A DNA stretch of 64,000 nt from CAVVXX01 sp963707975 (GTDB taxonomy: Bacteria > Pseudomonadota > Alphaproteobacteria > Micropepsales > Micropepsaceae), in contig OY970177.1 in assembly GCA_963707975.1 (NCBI GenBank), positions 1,364,001 through 1,428,000 of the forward strand. The letters run 5' to 3'. This document shows, one piece after another, positions 42,542 to 51,212 of this stretch. The notes beneath the pieces are model-generated. The model had not been told where the DNA came from and searched no databases. It saw only the letters and a program-made list of their open reading frames with translations. The translations under genes and the position numbers were made by a program. How positions within the stretch are numbered: position 1 is the first letter of the stretch; every line of letters begins with the position of its first letter.

Positions 42542-43717
42542 ATGCTGACCGGAGCACTGATTGGTATTTTCGAGAAATATAAGAATGCTGGCGCCCACGC
42601 ATTTTCGTCTGGTGCCGTCATAGATCAAGATAAAGACATCTATCAGGAAATATTTTCTACGCTGGCAGAGTCTGCGGAACGGTCGATTGACACTCCACAC
42701 TTTAAGCCATGGTTTGAAGTATCGACGGCGCGCTTTAGTCGATCAGGCGGCATTCAAGGACAACGTCCGAAAGATCTATGGGCGTCAGTAATAAATATAG
42801 AGTCCAAAGACTTTGGAAAAATTCCGCAAATCTATGTAATTGCTTCCACCTCAGGATTGGAAATCGGGTTTTCCGCAGCCATTCATGAAAGCAATTATTA
42901 CAACAACGAAATTAAGCAGCGTAATAGAAGTATCGTTCCGCTCTTGTACGCTAAATTGCCCCAAGCAGACTCTGATGTTGTGAGAGGATTGGATGCACAC
43001 CTCTCGGCTGAAGGAGGTTGGCAGTTTGCAATTAAGAATCGAGAAGGGCCAATTCAAAGCTTCAAGTCATTAGCAGAGCTTATTGGATTTCTTAAAACGC
43101 CTGGTAGCACGGTCCAAGGTGGCGGCTCGATATATCGAACAATCACCCCCGCACAGCTGAACAGCAGTATTTTTGACTTGGACGCCGCCTTCTCGCGTGC
43201 TGTTGTTCTTTTTGCGCCTCTTATGAGGCTACTTGCTCCAGACAATCGTGAGCAAATTCGGCTTGCTGACCAATCAATCGTGGATCATGCAGCAAACGCG
43301 CTTCCGGATTTTGACCCAGCAAGTCTCGCGGACGGCCGCAAAAAGATTCTGCAATCTGTGGCAGTTAGACAGGGGCAGGCTAAATTCAGAGAAATATTGA
43401 TGGAGGCATATTCGTCTGCTTGCGCGGTTACCGGAACTTCCGTTCCTGCTACTCTTCAAGCCGAACATATCAAGCCTTACTGGGGAACTGAGACGAACCA
43501 TGTGCAGAACGGTCTGTTGCTCAGAGCCGACATCCATAACTTGTTTGATTTAGACCTCATCCAGATTAACGCAGATACTTTCGAAATCACGGTGGCGGAA
43601 GAACTGAAATTATCATTCTACGGTAAACTCCAAGGCAGGAAGCTGAGACTGCCAAAGCTAAAACAGATGTGGCCAAGCAAGGCTGCATTGTTGGATCACG
43701 CCAAATTATTGGCTTAG
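42542..43717 (+). CDS. HNH endonuclease with uncharacterised N-terminal domain
   Basis: 391 residues. The C-terminal 110 residues carry an HNH_2-type nuclease: 'FREILMEAYSSACAVTGTSV', 'LQAEHIKPYWGTETNHVQNG' and 'LLLRADIHNLFDLDLIQINA' (His of EHIKP, Asn in HVQNG, His in DIHNLFD). The N-terminal 260 residues are not recognised; 'FKPWFEVSTARFSRSGG' and 'IPQIYVIASTSGLEIGFS' loosely recall DNA- or base-binding domains of modification-dependent restriction enzymes. GGAGG six bases before the ATG. It follows the MazG-like remnant, probably a former operon. Confidence 0.8.
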   Translation: MLTGALIGIFEKYKNAGAHAFSSGAVIDQDKDIYQEIFSTLAESAERSIDTPHFKPWFEVSTARFSRSGGIQGQRPKDLWASVINIESKDFGKIPQIYVIASTSGLEIGFSAAIHESNYYNNEIKQRNRSIVPLLYAKLPQADSDVVRGLDAHLSAEGGWQFAIKNREGPIQSFKSLAELIGFLKTPGSTVQGGGSIYRTITPAQLNSSIFDLDAAFSRAVVLFAPLMRLLAPDNREQIRLADQSIVDHAANALPDFDPASLADGRKKILQSVAVRQGQAKFREILMEAYSSACAVTGTSVPATLQAEHIKPYWGTETNHVQNGLLLRADIHNLFDLDLIQINADTFEITVAEELKLSFYGKLQGRKLRLPKLKQMWPSKAALLDHAKLLA

Positions 43718-44006
43718 CTTTAGATCTAGCTCTTCAGATCTAGCTCTTGGTCGAGCACGTACTCCACCATCCCATACTAAAGCCGCTCGTTGTTCGCGAT
43801 CTGCAATCCGATGTGGGTGGTAGCTATGGTTAATCCATGCCAGGGCTCGCCCAAGTTATTGTCTATCCTCCTGGTAAATAGACGTAAAATCTTCAGCGCG
43901 TAGGGCTGCAGGGAAGGACAATGTTCTCTTATTGGCCTGTGGCATCTCGAATTGCAAGAATTGCGTCACAGACTTCATTTGCGTCGGACTAGCGTCGGGG
44001 GAGACC

Positions 44007-45215
44007 ATGCCGGAGCAAGAAAATCCAGCTGAAATGGACATTGGGCAAAGCTCGTTATTTGATTTACCTGTACTTCTGAGCAATTGGCTTGCGACAGTCG
44101 CAAAACAATGGCGATTCACAACCTGCAGCGTTATTACGCGTGCAATTTCACTATTCATACTTTGCTTCCTGCCCCTGTGCATTGCGGCCGCAAATTTTCC
44201 AGTCGTTGGAGCGATCGCGCGTCCCGCATTTGCCACTCTCAGCCCATCTCTGGGCAATTGGCTGTTTGACCCTTGGATTGCGTTCTTAATGGCATGGTTC
44301 GCATTTTTTGTAGCCATCTGTGCAAATCGAGCGTGGTCAGCAAACGAACTTGAACGTACTCGGATTGCTCTAGGTCAAGTCGAACGTGCGACCGATTCAT
44401 TGCCTGACCTCAGAGGGATGGCCGGGTTCAGCGCGCTCGTGCTGATTTCGATAACCCCGTTGGTTCTTTACAATTCCAATGAGTTCGCATGCAGCGTCAA
44501 TGATCTTGGCTGTTTGTTTCGTGGAGATACTCCGGACTCACTTACGTGGATCCGCGCAGATGCTGATCTGCTTCTGAGAGCGGTGAACTTCTCAATAGTT
44601 CAATATGTATTTTCGTTATCTGACATATCTAATCTTGCACCCACAACTTATTTTGGAAGGATCATAGAGCTTGTCGTCCTTGCAGCATTGCAATTAGTCG
44701 CCGTCGCTACAGTGATAGATCTTACTCGAATACAGAAGGCAGTGCGCATAGCAGTGCAAAGTTTGGCGAGCACCCCCGAACCGGCAATAGTGGTTGGGCG
44801 ACGCGTCCTCCCGCAGCTGATAAAAGCACTTAGAGAAAAGACCCATCCAAATAGCTCGGCCGATAGCGGAGGAAATGACGCCCTCTTTGCGAAAAATGCG
44901 ATTGATGCAATTGGTGAAATCGGTGATCCGTCTGCTTTGCCACAACTGACCGACATAGTGGCTCAAGAGAAGATTAATGATTGGGTTCGATTAAGGGCGG
45001 TGAAGGCTATGGCAAAACTTTTGGAGTACCTGCCGCTCGTCTGCCGAACTCGAGTATTTGGTCGCTGGTCGGATCATTGGATAAAATGGCGCGTCCACTG
45101 GTGGGCACGGAATCAAATTAAGCGTGAGACAGAATTTCGAATGCGTAAGCAAGTCGACCTGAAGAGCGGCGTTGTCTATCGGGAGCTATCTCAACTTTTT
45201 GAGCAAACGGCCTAA
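44007..45215 (+). CDS. Membrane protein with HEAT-like C-terminal part, function unknown
   Basis: 402 residues. Four likely transmembrane segments ('AISLFILCFLPLCIAAANFP', 'WIAFLMAWFAFFVAICANRA', 'GFSALVLISITPLVLYN', 'IIELVVLAALQLVAVATVID') and then a cytoplasmic helical region with HEAT-like repeats ('FAKNAIDAIGEIGDPSALPQ', 'NDWVRLRAVKAMAKLLE'). I do not recognise a family. GGGGGAG lies four bases before the ATG at 44007; an upstream in-frame ATG (43932) is unlikely. Lower GC than the left part of the window. Confidence 0.7.
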   Translation: MPEQENPAEMDIGQSSLFDLPVLLSNWLATVAKQWRFTTCSVITRAISLFILCFLPLCIAAANFPVVGAIARPAFATLSPSLGNWLFDPWIAFLMAWFAFFVAICANRAWSANELERTRIALGQVERATDSLPDLRGMAGFSALVLISITPLVLYNSNEFACSVNDLGCLFRGDTPDSLTWIRADADLLLRAVNFSIVQYVFSLSDISNLAPTTYFGRIIELVVLAALQLVAVATVIDLTRIQKAVRIAVQSLASTPEPAIVVGRRVLPQLIKALREKTHPNSSADSGGNDALFAKNAIDAIGEIGDPSALPQLTDIVAQEKINDWVRLRAVKAMAKLLEYLPLVCRTRVFGRWSDHWIKWRVHWWARNQIKRETEFRMRKQVDLKSGVVYRELSQLFEQTA

Positions 45216-45241
45216 GCCCGGCGAGTATCTCGAAGTCCTAT

Positions 45242-45979
45242 TCACTCACCTTCTGTCATCGTGAAACGAAAGATATGATCCTCATTATTCCAATGGACGG
45301 TGAGAACCAAATTATGAGGAAAGTCGTCGCCACCAAGTCCATCGGCGACGGCATCGCCGCCATAGGAAGACCCCGGGTCGACAGTTGTTGTCTGAAGTAC
45401 CTGACCTTGCACACTCGAAATGGTTTGGTCGAGCCTACTCTCCACAGCAGCGATATTGTATTGGGTTTGTGCTGCGGCCGCGTTCGCACCAGCATATGCA
45501 AGGGCCGGATTGTAAGTGCGCGCTACAAAAGTTGCCGGACCGTTGGGCGTATAGACCGTACCCATCGTCGTGGTGTTGGCAGTCGCAGTGGCTGCATAGG
45601 CATTTGCGGCACCGGCTAATGCATAAAAGAACGCGGCCCAGGCGGCCTTTCTCTTAGCTCGATGGATCAACTCATCGGCGGTCAACAGCTGTACATTGCT
45701 CCCATCCGCTGCCGAGAGAGAAAGATTCTCAACTCCAAAATTCTGAGGAGTTGATCCACCATTAAATGCTGCAACCCCGAACACCAGGCGCTTGTCTTTA
45801 TCGACGCCGAGCGGCGAAACCTCCACGGAACCTGATTTCATTTCTGAGAGTGTAGTTGGAGTTCCACGGTTGTAACGCAACTGCTGACCGGCGGTAATTA
45901 CCGGCTTCGTTACGTAAGTTGTCGAGCATCCTGCGATAATTACGGATACGGCTACGAGCGTAAGCGCCTTCCTAAGCAT
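45242..45979 (-). CDS. Predicted lipoprotein, Ala-rich middle
   Basis: 245 residues. Signal peptide with lipobox 'SVIIAGC', mature N-terminus 'STTYVTKPVITAGQQLRYNR'. Residues about 110-180 are Ala/Thr/Asn-rich ('AAWAAFFYALAGAANAYAAT'), followed by 'GGDDFPHNLVLTVHWNNEDH' and 'IFRFTMTEGE'. No family recognised. The ATG at 45979 is used since it begins the signal peptide. Convergent with the HEAT-like membrane gene. Confidence 0.7.
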   Translation of the reverse strand: MLRKALTLVAVSVIIAGCSTTYVTKPVITAGQQLRYNRGTPTTLSEMKSGSVEVSPLGVDKDKRLVFGVAAFNGGSTPQNFGVENLSLSAADGSNVQLLTADELIHRAKRKAAWAAFFYALAGAANAYAATATANTTTMGTVYTPNGPATFVARTYNPALAYAGANAAAAQTQYNIAAVESRLDQTISSVQGQVLQTTTVDPGSSYGGDAVADGLGGDDFPHNLVLTVHWNNEDHIFRFTMTEGE

Positions 45980-46074
45980 CGGCTTCCCCCCCACGGGACC
46001 AATGCTAATATTACGTGCGACAGAGTGCTTTCACAACTCACCCGCAAACGATGGCCAATTGGAAGGAGAACACC

Positions 46075-46445
46075 ATGGCTCAGGACTTTATAACACTGCT
46101 CGATCAGTTGGGAACGATTGCAGAAAAGCGATCGCAACTTAGCGCGGCGGAGGGAAAGTTCCGGGTCGAAGTCGGCAAACTACTCACCGACGCAGCGGCC
46201 AGACCCTCACATGCAGGGGAGATACCGCCTCAACAAGATGGAAGTAGAGGGTTCACCGACCAATTCCTGTCCGTAGTGCAAGCGGCGGAGTATCTCAACA
46301 TCTCACCGAAGACACTAAATCAGTGGCGCGTGCGCGGTGGTGGGCCAGAGTTTGCCAGAATTGGTCGACTGATTGGTACAGTCGTAAGAAGCTTGCCGAA
46401 TATGCTTCCGAACAAACATATTCCCATACATCAGCGTATCGGTAA
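46075..46445 (+). pseudogene. Helix-turn-helix (excisionase-like) gene, probably frameshifted
   Basis: Frame 1 from 46075 encodes 'FLSVVQAAEYLNISPKTLNQ' followed by 'WRVRGGGPEFARIGRLI', a MerR/excisionase-type HTH. In that frame the end is wrong for the family (GTVVRSLPNML... to 46518). The frame one base behind encodes 'WYSRKKLAEYASEQTYSHTS' with a stop at 46443-46445, which is the expected continuation after RIGRLIR. So a one-base indel near 46370-46380 separates the halves, by true mutation or sequencing error. GGAAGGAG precedes the ATG. Confidence 0.6.
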
Positions 46446-46487
46446 AAGTTGCGTTCAGCTTGTATGCTTCACAAAAAAGGGAGTGCC

Positions 46488-46763
46488 ATGCGCCCACTCA
46501 TTATTGCCGTCGCTCTAGCCCTCGTGGTGTCACCAGCTGCCGCGAGCCAGGTGTCGGACGCGGAAATCCGACAAGCGATTATCAAGGACTCCATCGCCCA
46601 ATATCCTGGCCCCTGCGCTTGCCCGTACAATTCAGCGCGTAACGGTAGTTCGTGCGGTCGGCGGAGCGCCTATAGCCGCCCTGGTGGGTATTCACCGTTG
46701 TGTTATTCGCGTGACGTCAGTCAGCAAATGGTCGACGCTTATCGGCGGGACCACAGTCAATGA
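46488..46763 (+). CDS. Small exported Cys-containing protein
   Basis: 91 residues. Signal peptide 'MRPLIIAVALALVVSPAAA', then 'DAEIRQAIIKDSIAQYPGPC' and 'ACPYNSARNGSSCGRRSAYS' and 'PGGYSPLCYSRDVSQQMV'. Four cysteines (CAC, SSC, LCY) suggest disulfides in the periplasm. This pattern occurs in small secreted proteins of unknown function in many proteobacteria. GGGAG four bases before the ATG. Confidence 0.7.
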   Translation: MRPLIIAVALALVVSPAAASQVSDAEIRQAIIKDSIAQYPGPCACPYNSARNGSSCGRRSAYSRPGGYSPLCYSRDVSQQMVDAYRRDHSQ

Positions 46764-46810
46764 TTATGAGGTAATAGATATATCCGAATAGTAATGAAGG
46801 AGGTTGCGGG

Positions 46811-47239
46811 ATGAGAAGGCTATCGGTTGTCGTGATGAGTTTCTTACTGTTATACATTTCGGTCGCTCGTGCTGACGGCATCCGAGATGGAAACTATTGG
46901 AATACTCGGGTGCGGTCGTCAAAACTGGATTATGTCATAGGGTTCTTCGATGGGACGCAACTCGGCGAACAGTTTTCTTATTGGGGACTTGTCAAATCCG
47001 ATTCCAAGTGCATGGGGAAAGTATTTGAGTTGGAACGTACTTTCGGGAGCAAATATCTATCTGGTGTAACCGCAAGCCAGCTTGCGGACGGCCTTGATAA
47101 TTTTTATGGAGATTTCAAAAATCGATCAATTCCAATTTCAAGCGCGGTGTGGATAGTGCTAAATGAAATTGCGGGCAGCCCCGACATCGACGCACTAATC
47201 CTAAGTTGGCGGAAGAACTCCAAACCGACGCCGCCTTAA
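46811..47239 (+). CDS. Small exported protein of unknown function
   Basis: 142 residues with a signal peptide ending near 'ISVARADG'. The mature part 'YVIGFFDGTQLGEQFSYWGL' and 'VTASQLADGLDNFYGDFKNR' is soluble and mixed alpha/beta in character. AAGGAGG lies eight bases before the ATG. I do not recognise the family. Same direction as the preceding small secreted gene, 47 bases downstream of it. Confidence 0.65.
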   Translation: MRRLSVVVMSFLLLYISVARADGIRDGNYWNTRVRSSKLDYVIGFFDGTQLGEQFSYWGLVKSDSKCMGKVFELERTFGSKYLSGVTASQLADGLDNFYGDFKNRSIPISSAVWIVLNEIAGSPDIDALILSWRKNSKPTPP

Positions 47240-47272
47240 AATCAGATCCCACCAATGGGGTTACCCTGAAAG

Positions 47273-47324
47273 GTAAAGTTTGGTGCACGTCCCTTTACCC
47301 CCTCAGGTGGGGAGGGAGGGGGTA
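47273..47324. repeat. Half copy of the 79-base palindrome
   Basis: GTAAAGTTTGGTGCACGTCC...CCCTTTACCCCCTCAGGTGG...GGGAGGGAGGGGGTA: identical, except for two or three bases, to the left half and loop of the palindrome at 40576-40654, without the right arm. Followed at 47341 by GAGCCACACTTTAGGCACCC, which recurs near 49410. Confidence 0.8.
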
Positions 47325-47497
47325 TTGCTATCTCGATTCCGAGCCACACTTTAGGCACCCCCCTCAGGCAGTGTCCTAATTCGCGGTGGCGGATGACAGA
47401 CTGCTTAAATATCTGTTTGCATTCTCATCGATGGTTTTTGTGTAATATTGAGATAAGGGCTCGTTATCACAGTTTTTTTCGTAGACTGGGGTATTCC

Positions 47498-48061
47498 ATG
47501 ATCAGAATGTTTCCGATCGTCATTGCGATAATGCTCGTCTCGTCCAGTGCAGCGTATGCGGGGGACGCCTTTGAAGCTGTCAAATGTGGCAGCGACATTC
47601 CCTCGGCTCTCGTTGGCAAGCGGCTGAGCGTCGAGCCGTTTGCAGCCGTCGAAGGCCGCCACAGGGACCTGAGCCTGAAAAGCCTTGGCGGAGACGAAAT
47701 CTCCGACGACCTGAACGATGCATCCTTCTCGATATGCGGAAAGGAATATGTGTTGTTGTTGGGCGCACACGCGAAGATTTGCGATGTGCTCGCGTTTCCG
47801 GCGCACTCCAGAACGTCGCCTGCATTCACTGCCGGAAATTGTCAGATGAACGGAAAGCCGCTCGGAGACGCCGTGATGGCCGTTCTCGATAATCGGGCTG
47901 CTACCGGGAGCACGTCCCACTATTCGGGCGACGACCCAACTTTGCTTCCCGCAACGGCGGCATGGAAGATCGATGAAAAATCCGTGAAATTCGTCGCCAT
48001 TTCTCCGCGCGGTGTCTCCTGCCCGCGCGGCGGCATCCTCACGACTGACGGTGGTCCATAA
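47498..48061 (+). CDS. Exported protein of unknown function
   Basis: 187 residues. Signal peptide 'MIRMFPIVIAIMLVSSSAAY' cut near 'AGDA', mature 'FEAVKCGSDIPSALVGKRLS'. Four cysteines are spread through the mature part (VKC, SIC, KIC, GNC), suggesting disulfides. No family recognised. I chose the ATG at 47498 at the signal peptide; the frame is open upstream to 47393. Confidence 0.65.
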   Translation: MIRMFPIVIAIMLVSSSAAYAGDAFEAVKCGSDIPSALVGKRLSVEPFAAVEGRHRDLSLKSLGGDEISDDLNDASFSICGKEYVLLLGAHAKICDVLAFPAHSRTSPAFTAGNCQMNGKPLGDAVMAVLDNRAATGSTSHYSGDDPTLLPATAAWKIDEKSVKFVAISPRGVSCPRGGILTTDGGP

Positions 48062-48234
48062 TCAGCAATGATGCGTCCCTCCGGATCTTGTGCGATAATC
48101 AGATGCTCAAAGCTTGGATTCATACTTTACCCAACCAATTAGAAAAACGATGAAATTGTTCTTGGAGAATTGTCTGTTCATAGCAAACCTGTCCCCACCC
48201 AGCGGTCGTCAAACACTCCCGTTCAACGCCCCCT

Positions 48235-48266
48235 CACCCTATCACCAATCTTCCAAGGGCGGGCAG
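48235..48266. repeat. CACCCTATCACCAATC repeat, copy 1
   Basis: CACCCTATCACCAATCTTCC followed by AAGGGCGGGCAG; related copies at 49347, 51558 and 52152. Confidence 0.75.
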
Positions 48267-48314
48267 CAGTAAGTACCCAACAGACGGTAACGCATTCGAC
48301 GGTGTCTGCGACCA

Positions 48315-49118
48315 TCAAGGCTTCACAAACCTGAGCGTCATGCGATCGGATTCGCCGATGGCCAGCATCTTCGCGTGCTCGGCTGCGGGACCGGAAAGAT
48401 CAGGTGGCAGGCGATGCACGTTGATGTCTTCGGGGTCCTTGGGATTGGCGTTAATCTCGGAGACGCCGTCCAGGCGGAAACCCGTCTCGAGCGCCAACGC
48501 GATCAAGTAATCCTCGGGAATGCGGTGAAGTGCCATCGCACTTTCTGTGGCTGTGGCGAACGGCTTGGCGCGGTGCTCCACGAAGCCGAGGACGCCGCCG
48601 GGCTTGAGCACCTCGAACACGGACTTGAAGACGGCAGCAAGCGTCTCGGGGCTGTCAATGAGCCAGTCGTGCGCGTTGCGGAAGGTGAGCACCATGTCGG
48701 CAGAATTCTCAGCGCCCAGTCGGACCTGCTTGGGGGGGTCAAACGGGATAATCTTCCCGATGTGCCCGAACACGGCCGGATTAGCCTTGAGCTTGTCGGC
48801 GAACTTTGGATTGGAAGCTTCAAGCAAATGGCCCTGTGCGTAGAGGACGGGCGCGAGAATTTCGGTGTACCAGCCGCCGCCCGGCTGCAATTCAATGACG
48901 GTCATGTCCGGCTTGAGGCCGAAGAATTGCAGGGTCTCGATGGGGTGCCGGTATTGATCGCGCGCCTTGTGCGCAGCCGAACGCCAGTCGCCGTTCACGG
49001 CTTTTTGCAGCAGCGCAATGCTGCTGTCGGATGGTGCGGCGGGATTGGCGCTGGCGATAGAGACGAGGAGTAGGGTGGTGGCCAGCAGGATGAAGGGCTT
49101 GCAGATTCGGCGGAACAT
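48315..49118 (-). CDS. Exported SAM-dependent methyltransferase-like protein (COG4798 type)
   Basis: 267 residues. Signal peptide ending near 'IASANPAAP', then a Rossmann methyltransferase core: 'KPDMTVIELQPGGGWYTEIL' (motif I), 'ENSADMVLTFRNAHDWL' (motif IV region) and 'VLKPGGVLGFVEHRA'. An exported protein with a SAM fold is unusual because SAM is cytoplasmic; COG4798 members share this feature and their role is unknown. AGGAGG precedes the ATG at 49118. Confidence 0.82.
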   Translation of the reverse strand: MFRRICKPFILLATTLLLVSIASANPAAPSDSSIALLQKAVNGDWRSAAHKARDQYRHPIETLQFFGLKPDMTVIELQPGGGWYTEILAPVLYAQGHLLEASNPKFADKLKANPAVFGHIGKIIPFDPPKQVRLGAENSADMVLTFRNAHDWLIDSPETLAAVFKSVFEVLKPGGVLGFVEHRAKPFATATESAMALHRIPEDYLIALALETGFRLDGVSEINANPKDPEDINVHRLPPDLSGPAAEHAKMLAIGESDRMTLRFVKP

Positions 49119-49149
49119 GGTTCGACCTCCTGACGATTGGCGATCAAGA

Positions 49150-49290
49150 TTACTCTGAGAAACCTCGAATAAGCGTGCATGCATAGCTTGGACCGAAGTC
49201 GATCAATGACCAACCAAAAACCTGCGAATAGAAAGTCTTCGCCTCGGTCGTGTTTATAGCAGGTAGTTCAACGAAATTAATGCGTGCCAT
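49150..49290 (-). pseudogene. Truncated VOC (glyoxalase-like) family gene
   Basis: 46 codons from the ATG at 49290: MARINFVELPAINTTEAKTF then 'YSQVFGWSLIDFGPSYACT', the first beta-alpha-beta of a VOC domain (relatives are about 120 residues), ending in 'LIRGFSE' and a TAA. The rest of the domain is absent; sequence downstream passes directly into the methyltransferase gene's promoter region. A deletion remnant. Confidence 0.6.
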
Positions 49291-49346
49291 AATCGTTCTC
49301 TTCATGTCCTCGCCACCATGGCCGTTTACATCGTTCCAAGCGCCCC

Positions 49347-49378
49347 TACCCTATCACCAATCTCCCAATGGCGGGCAG
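49347..49378. repeat. CACCCTATCACCAATC repeat, copy 2
   Basis: TACCCTATCACCAATCTCCC followed by AATGGCGGGCAG. Confidence 0.75.
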
Positions 49379-49451
49379 GTCGCTGAACCGAGGTGGGCGT
49401 TTCTATTAGGCTGTGAGCCACACTTTAGGCACCCCCAACTTCAGAGAATGG

Positions 49452-49481
49452 AATGTCCGGTTCTTACCCAAAGCGGACGTT
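49452..49481. repeat. TGTCCGCTT-type palindrome, copy 5
   Basis: AATGTCCGGTT-CTTACCCA-AAGCGGACGTT. Confidence 0.8.
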
Positions 49482-49712
49482 CGAAGCCCGGTAGTAATTA
49501 GGGTATCAGTCCTCGTCCCTTCCGAGAATTCCATCTGAGTTCATGTCCCGCGTGGACACCTCCAGAGAAGAATTTCGGAAGGGCCAGATACAAGAGCCAG
49601 TCAAACGATTATTATGGAGGGCGGCATCTCTGCTGATTAATAAATAAGGGCGAACTTCACGGCATCACATCCCATCTCGGGTTGCGATGCCATGAAGATC
49701 GTCAGAGCTAAA

Positions 49713-51212
49713 TCATTTCGGTGGCGTCGTGGCTTCGTTTTTCTCTGGTGCCGCAGCACTGTTCTCGGGCTTCGAGCTCTTTCTCGTCGCCCTGTGCTCG
49801 GCAGGCGTTTCCGTCGTCGGAGCAGGAGCGGCACTGGGGTTAGTTCCGCCTGTTGCATTAGGCTGCTGTCCGCGCATTTGCGCGCGGTGCTCGGCAGGCG
49901 TTTCCGTCGTCGGAGCAGGAGCGGCACTAGGGTTAGTTCCGCTTGTCGCATTTGGCTGCTGTCCGCGCATTTGCGCGCGGTGCTCGGCAGGCGTTTCCGT
50001 CGTCGGAGCAGGAGCGGCACTAGGGTTAGTTCCGCCTGTCGCATTAGGCTGCTGTCCGCGCATTTGCGCGCGGTGCTCGGCAGGCGTTTCCGTCGTCGGA
50101 GCAGGAGCGGCACTAGGGTTAGTTCCGCCTGTCGCATTGGGCTGCTGTCCGCGCATTTGCGTGCGGTGCTCAGCAGGCGTCTCATTTGTGGGCGCAACTG
50201 GTGCGACAGTCGGTTTCACGGCAAGGGGCGCTTGGGAAACAGTGCTCTTCGTGAACAGATGGGCCGGCTGTCGTCCGTTGTGCTGAGCGACATGAGTAGA
50301 GAGCGTATTGACAACTGCCGGTGTCGGTTTAGGCGCGCTGTTCGAAACGCCTGAGCCGTGTGGAATCTCTTGCCGCATACGAGCCTGGACCTGTCGGCCG
50401 GTGTTTGCCCGGGTGATGAGGTCTGACTTCCGCATGACTTCGGTTGCCTTCATCACTTTGACGGGGTGCCCGCTCAAGCGTTCAATCTGACGAGCATCAA
50501 CGCTGCGATTCACGACATGGTCATTCACCACTGCGTAGTTCGTGATGTTCTTCGTATTGCGAAAAATGTTAGCGAAACTGGTTCCTTTGTTAGCGACATA
50601 AGAATGGAAATCACGATCCGCGACGTGACCCGCACCGACGAATACCCAATTCGAAGCGAAACGATTCTCATCGTAATCGCGACCGTACCACCGCGAGTAG
50701 CCGTAGTAGTCATTGGTGTCGTTGAAGTTTATAGAAACACCTGCGTTTCCGAAGCCAAAGGATAGGTTGTCGTTGGTGCCTTCTAGGAAGGCTTCGTCGG
50801 GAGGCATCGGCATCCAACCCATGTATTGGTCGTTCGAGCGCCATACGACCCAGCCGGGACTCCAAACGTAACCCGGAATCCAGAGCCATCCGTCATCAGG
50901 ATCGTTCACCCAACGGCCAAAATGGAATGGAATATCGCCCCATTCATAATCTGACGCCCACGTTAATCCGTATTCGTCAGTGTCAGCCCAGTAACCATTC
51001 GTATCATATGGACGAAAATCATCTGGTACGTTGTTCGGAAGCCAAACCTCGCCCCAACGATCGCTGTAGACCCAGTCCCCGTAGGGGGCAAGTTGATCGT
51101 GGATGTAGGAGAAATCGACTTCGGGGCTTTGTGCTCTGACCGCCTGCGACATGACCGTCAGCGGCAAGAGTAATAGGAATCCGAAGAATAACCGGGCAAG
51201 AGTCGCGCGCAT
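49713..51212 (-). CDS. Exported DUF6600-type protein with a 31-residue tandem repeat tail
   Basis: 499 residues. Signal peptide ending near 'AVRAQSPE', then Trp/Tyr/Asp-rich DUF6600-like blocks: 'YIHDQLAPYGDWVYSDRWGE', 'VWLPNNVPDDFRPYDTNGYW' and 'YEWGDIPFHFGRWVNDPDDG' (about 30-150). The C-terminal 150 residues hold four copies and part of a fifth of a 31-residue unit containing 'ETPAEHRAQMRGQQPNATGG' and 'TNPSAAPAPTT' (93-bp DNA repeat). Low-complexity tail probably disordered in the periplasm. Function unknown. An FNR-like sequence (51299-51312) lies 87 bases upstream. Confidence 0.85.
   Translation of the reverse strand: MRATLARLFFGFLLLLPLTVMSQAVRAQSPEVDFSYIHDQLAPYGDWVYSDRWGEVWLPNNVPDDFRPYDTNGYWADTDEYGLTWASDYEWGDIPFHFGRWVNDPDDGWLWIPGYVWSPGWVVWRSNDQYMGWMPMPPDEAFLEGTNDNLSFGFGNAGVSINFNDTNDYYGYSRWYGRDYDENRFASNWVFVGAGHVADRDFHSYVANKGTSFANIFRNTKNITNYAVVNDHVVNRSVDARQIERLSGHPVKVMKATEVMRKSDLITRANTGRQVQARMRQEIPHGSGVSNSAPKPTPAVVNTLSTHVAQHNGRQPAHLFTKSTVSQAPLAVKPTVAPVAPTNETPAEHRTQMRGQQPNATGGTNPSAAPAPTTETPAEHRAQMRGQQPNATGGTNPSAAPAPTTETPAEHRAQMRGQQPNATSGTNPSAAPAPTTETPAEHRAQMRGQQPNATGGTNPSAAPAPTTETPAEHRATRKSSKPENSAAAPEKNEATTPPK
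49798..50190 (-). repeat. 93-bp tandem repeat (minisatellite) within the DUF6600 gene
   Basis: The unit beginning GCTCGGCAGGCGTTTCCGTC recurs at 93-base steps (about 49798, 49891, 49984, 50077), nearly identical between copies. Because the unit length is a multiple of three, copy-number change keeps the frame. The unit is stop-free in several frames on both strands, which creates long shadow ORFs here. Confidence 0.9.

Larger units (their letters stand above)
49291..49712. other. Intergenic region with three repeat elements
   Basis: No supported gene. Holds a CACCCTATCACCAATC-type repeat (49347-49378), a second copy of GAGCCACACTTTAGGCACCC (about 49410-49431) and a TGTCCGCTT-type palindrome (49452-49481). 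Confidence 0.6.

Noticed and set aside
49692..50354. Long plus-strand ORFs over the tandem repeat
   Set aside because: Created by a 93-base unit that is stop-free in several frames; the minus-strand DUF6600 frame has the signal peptide and conserved domain.
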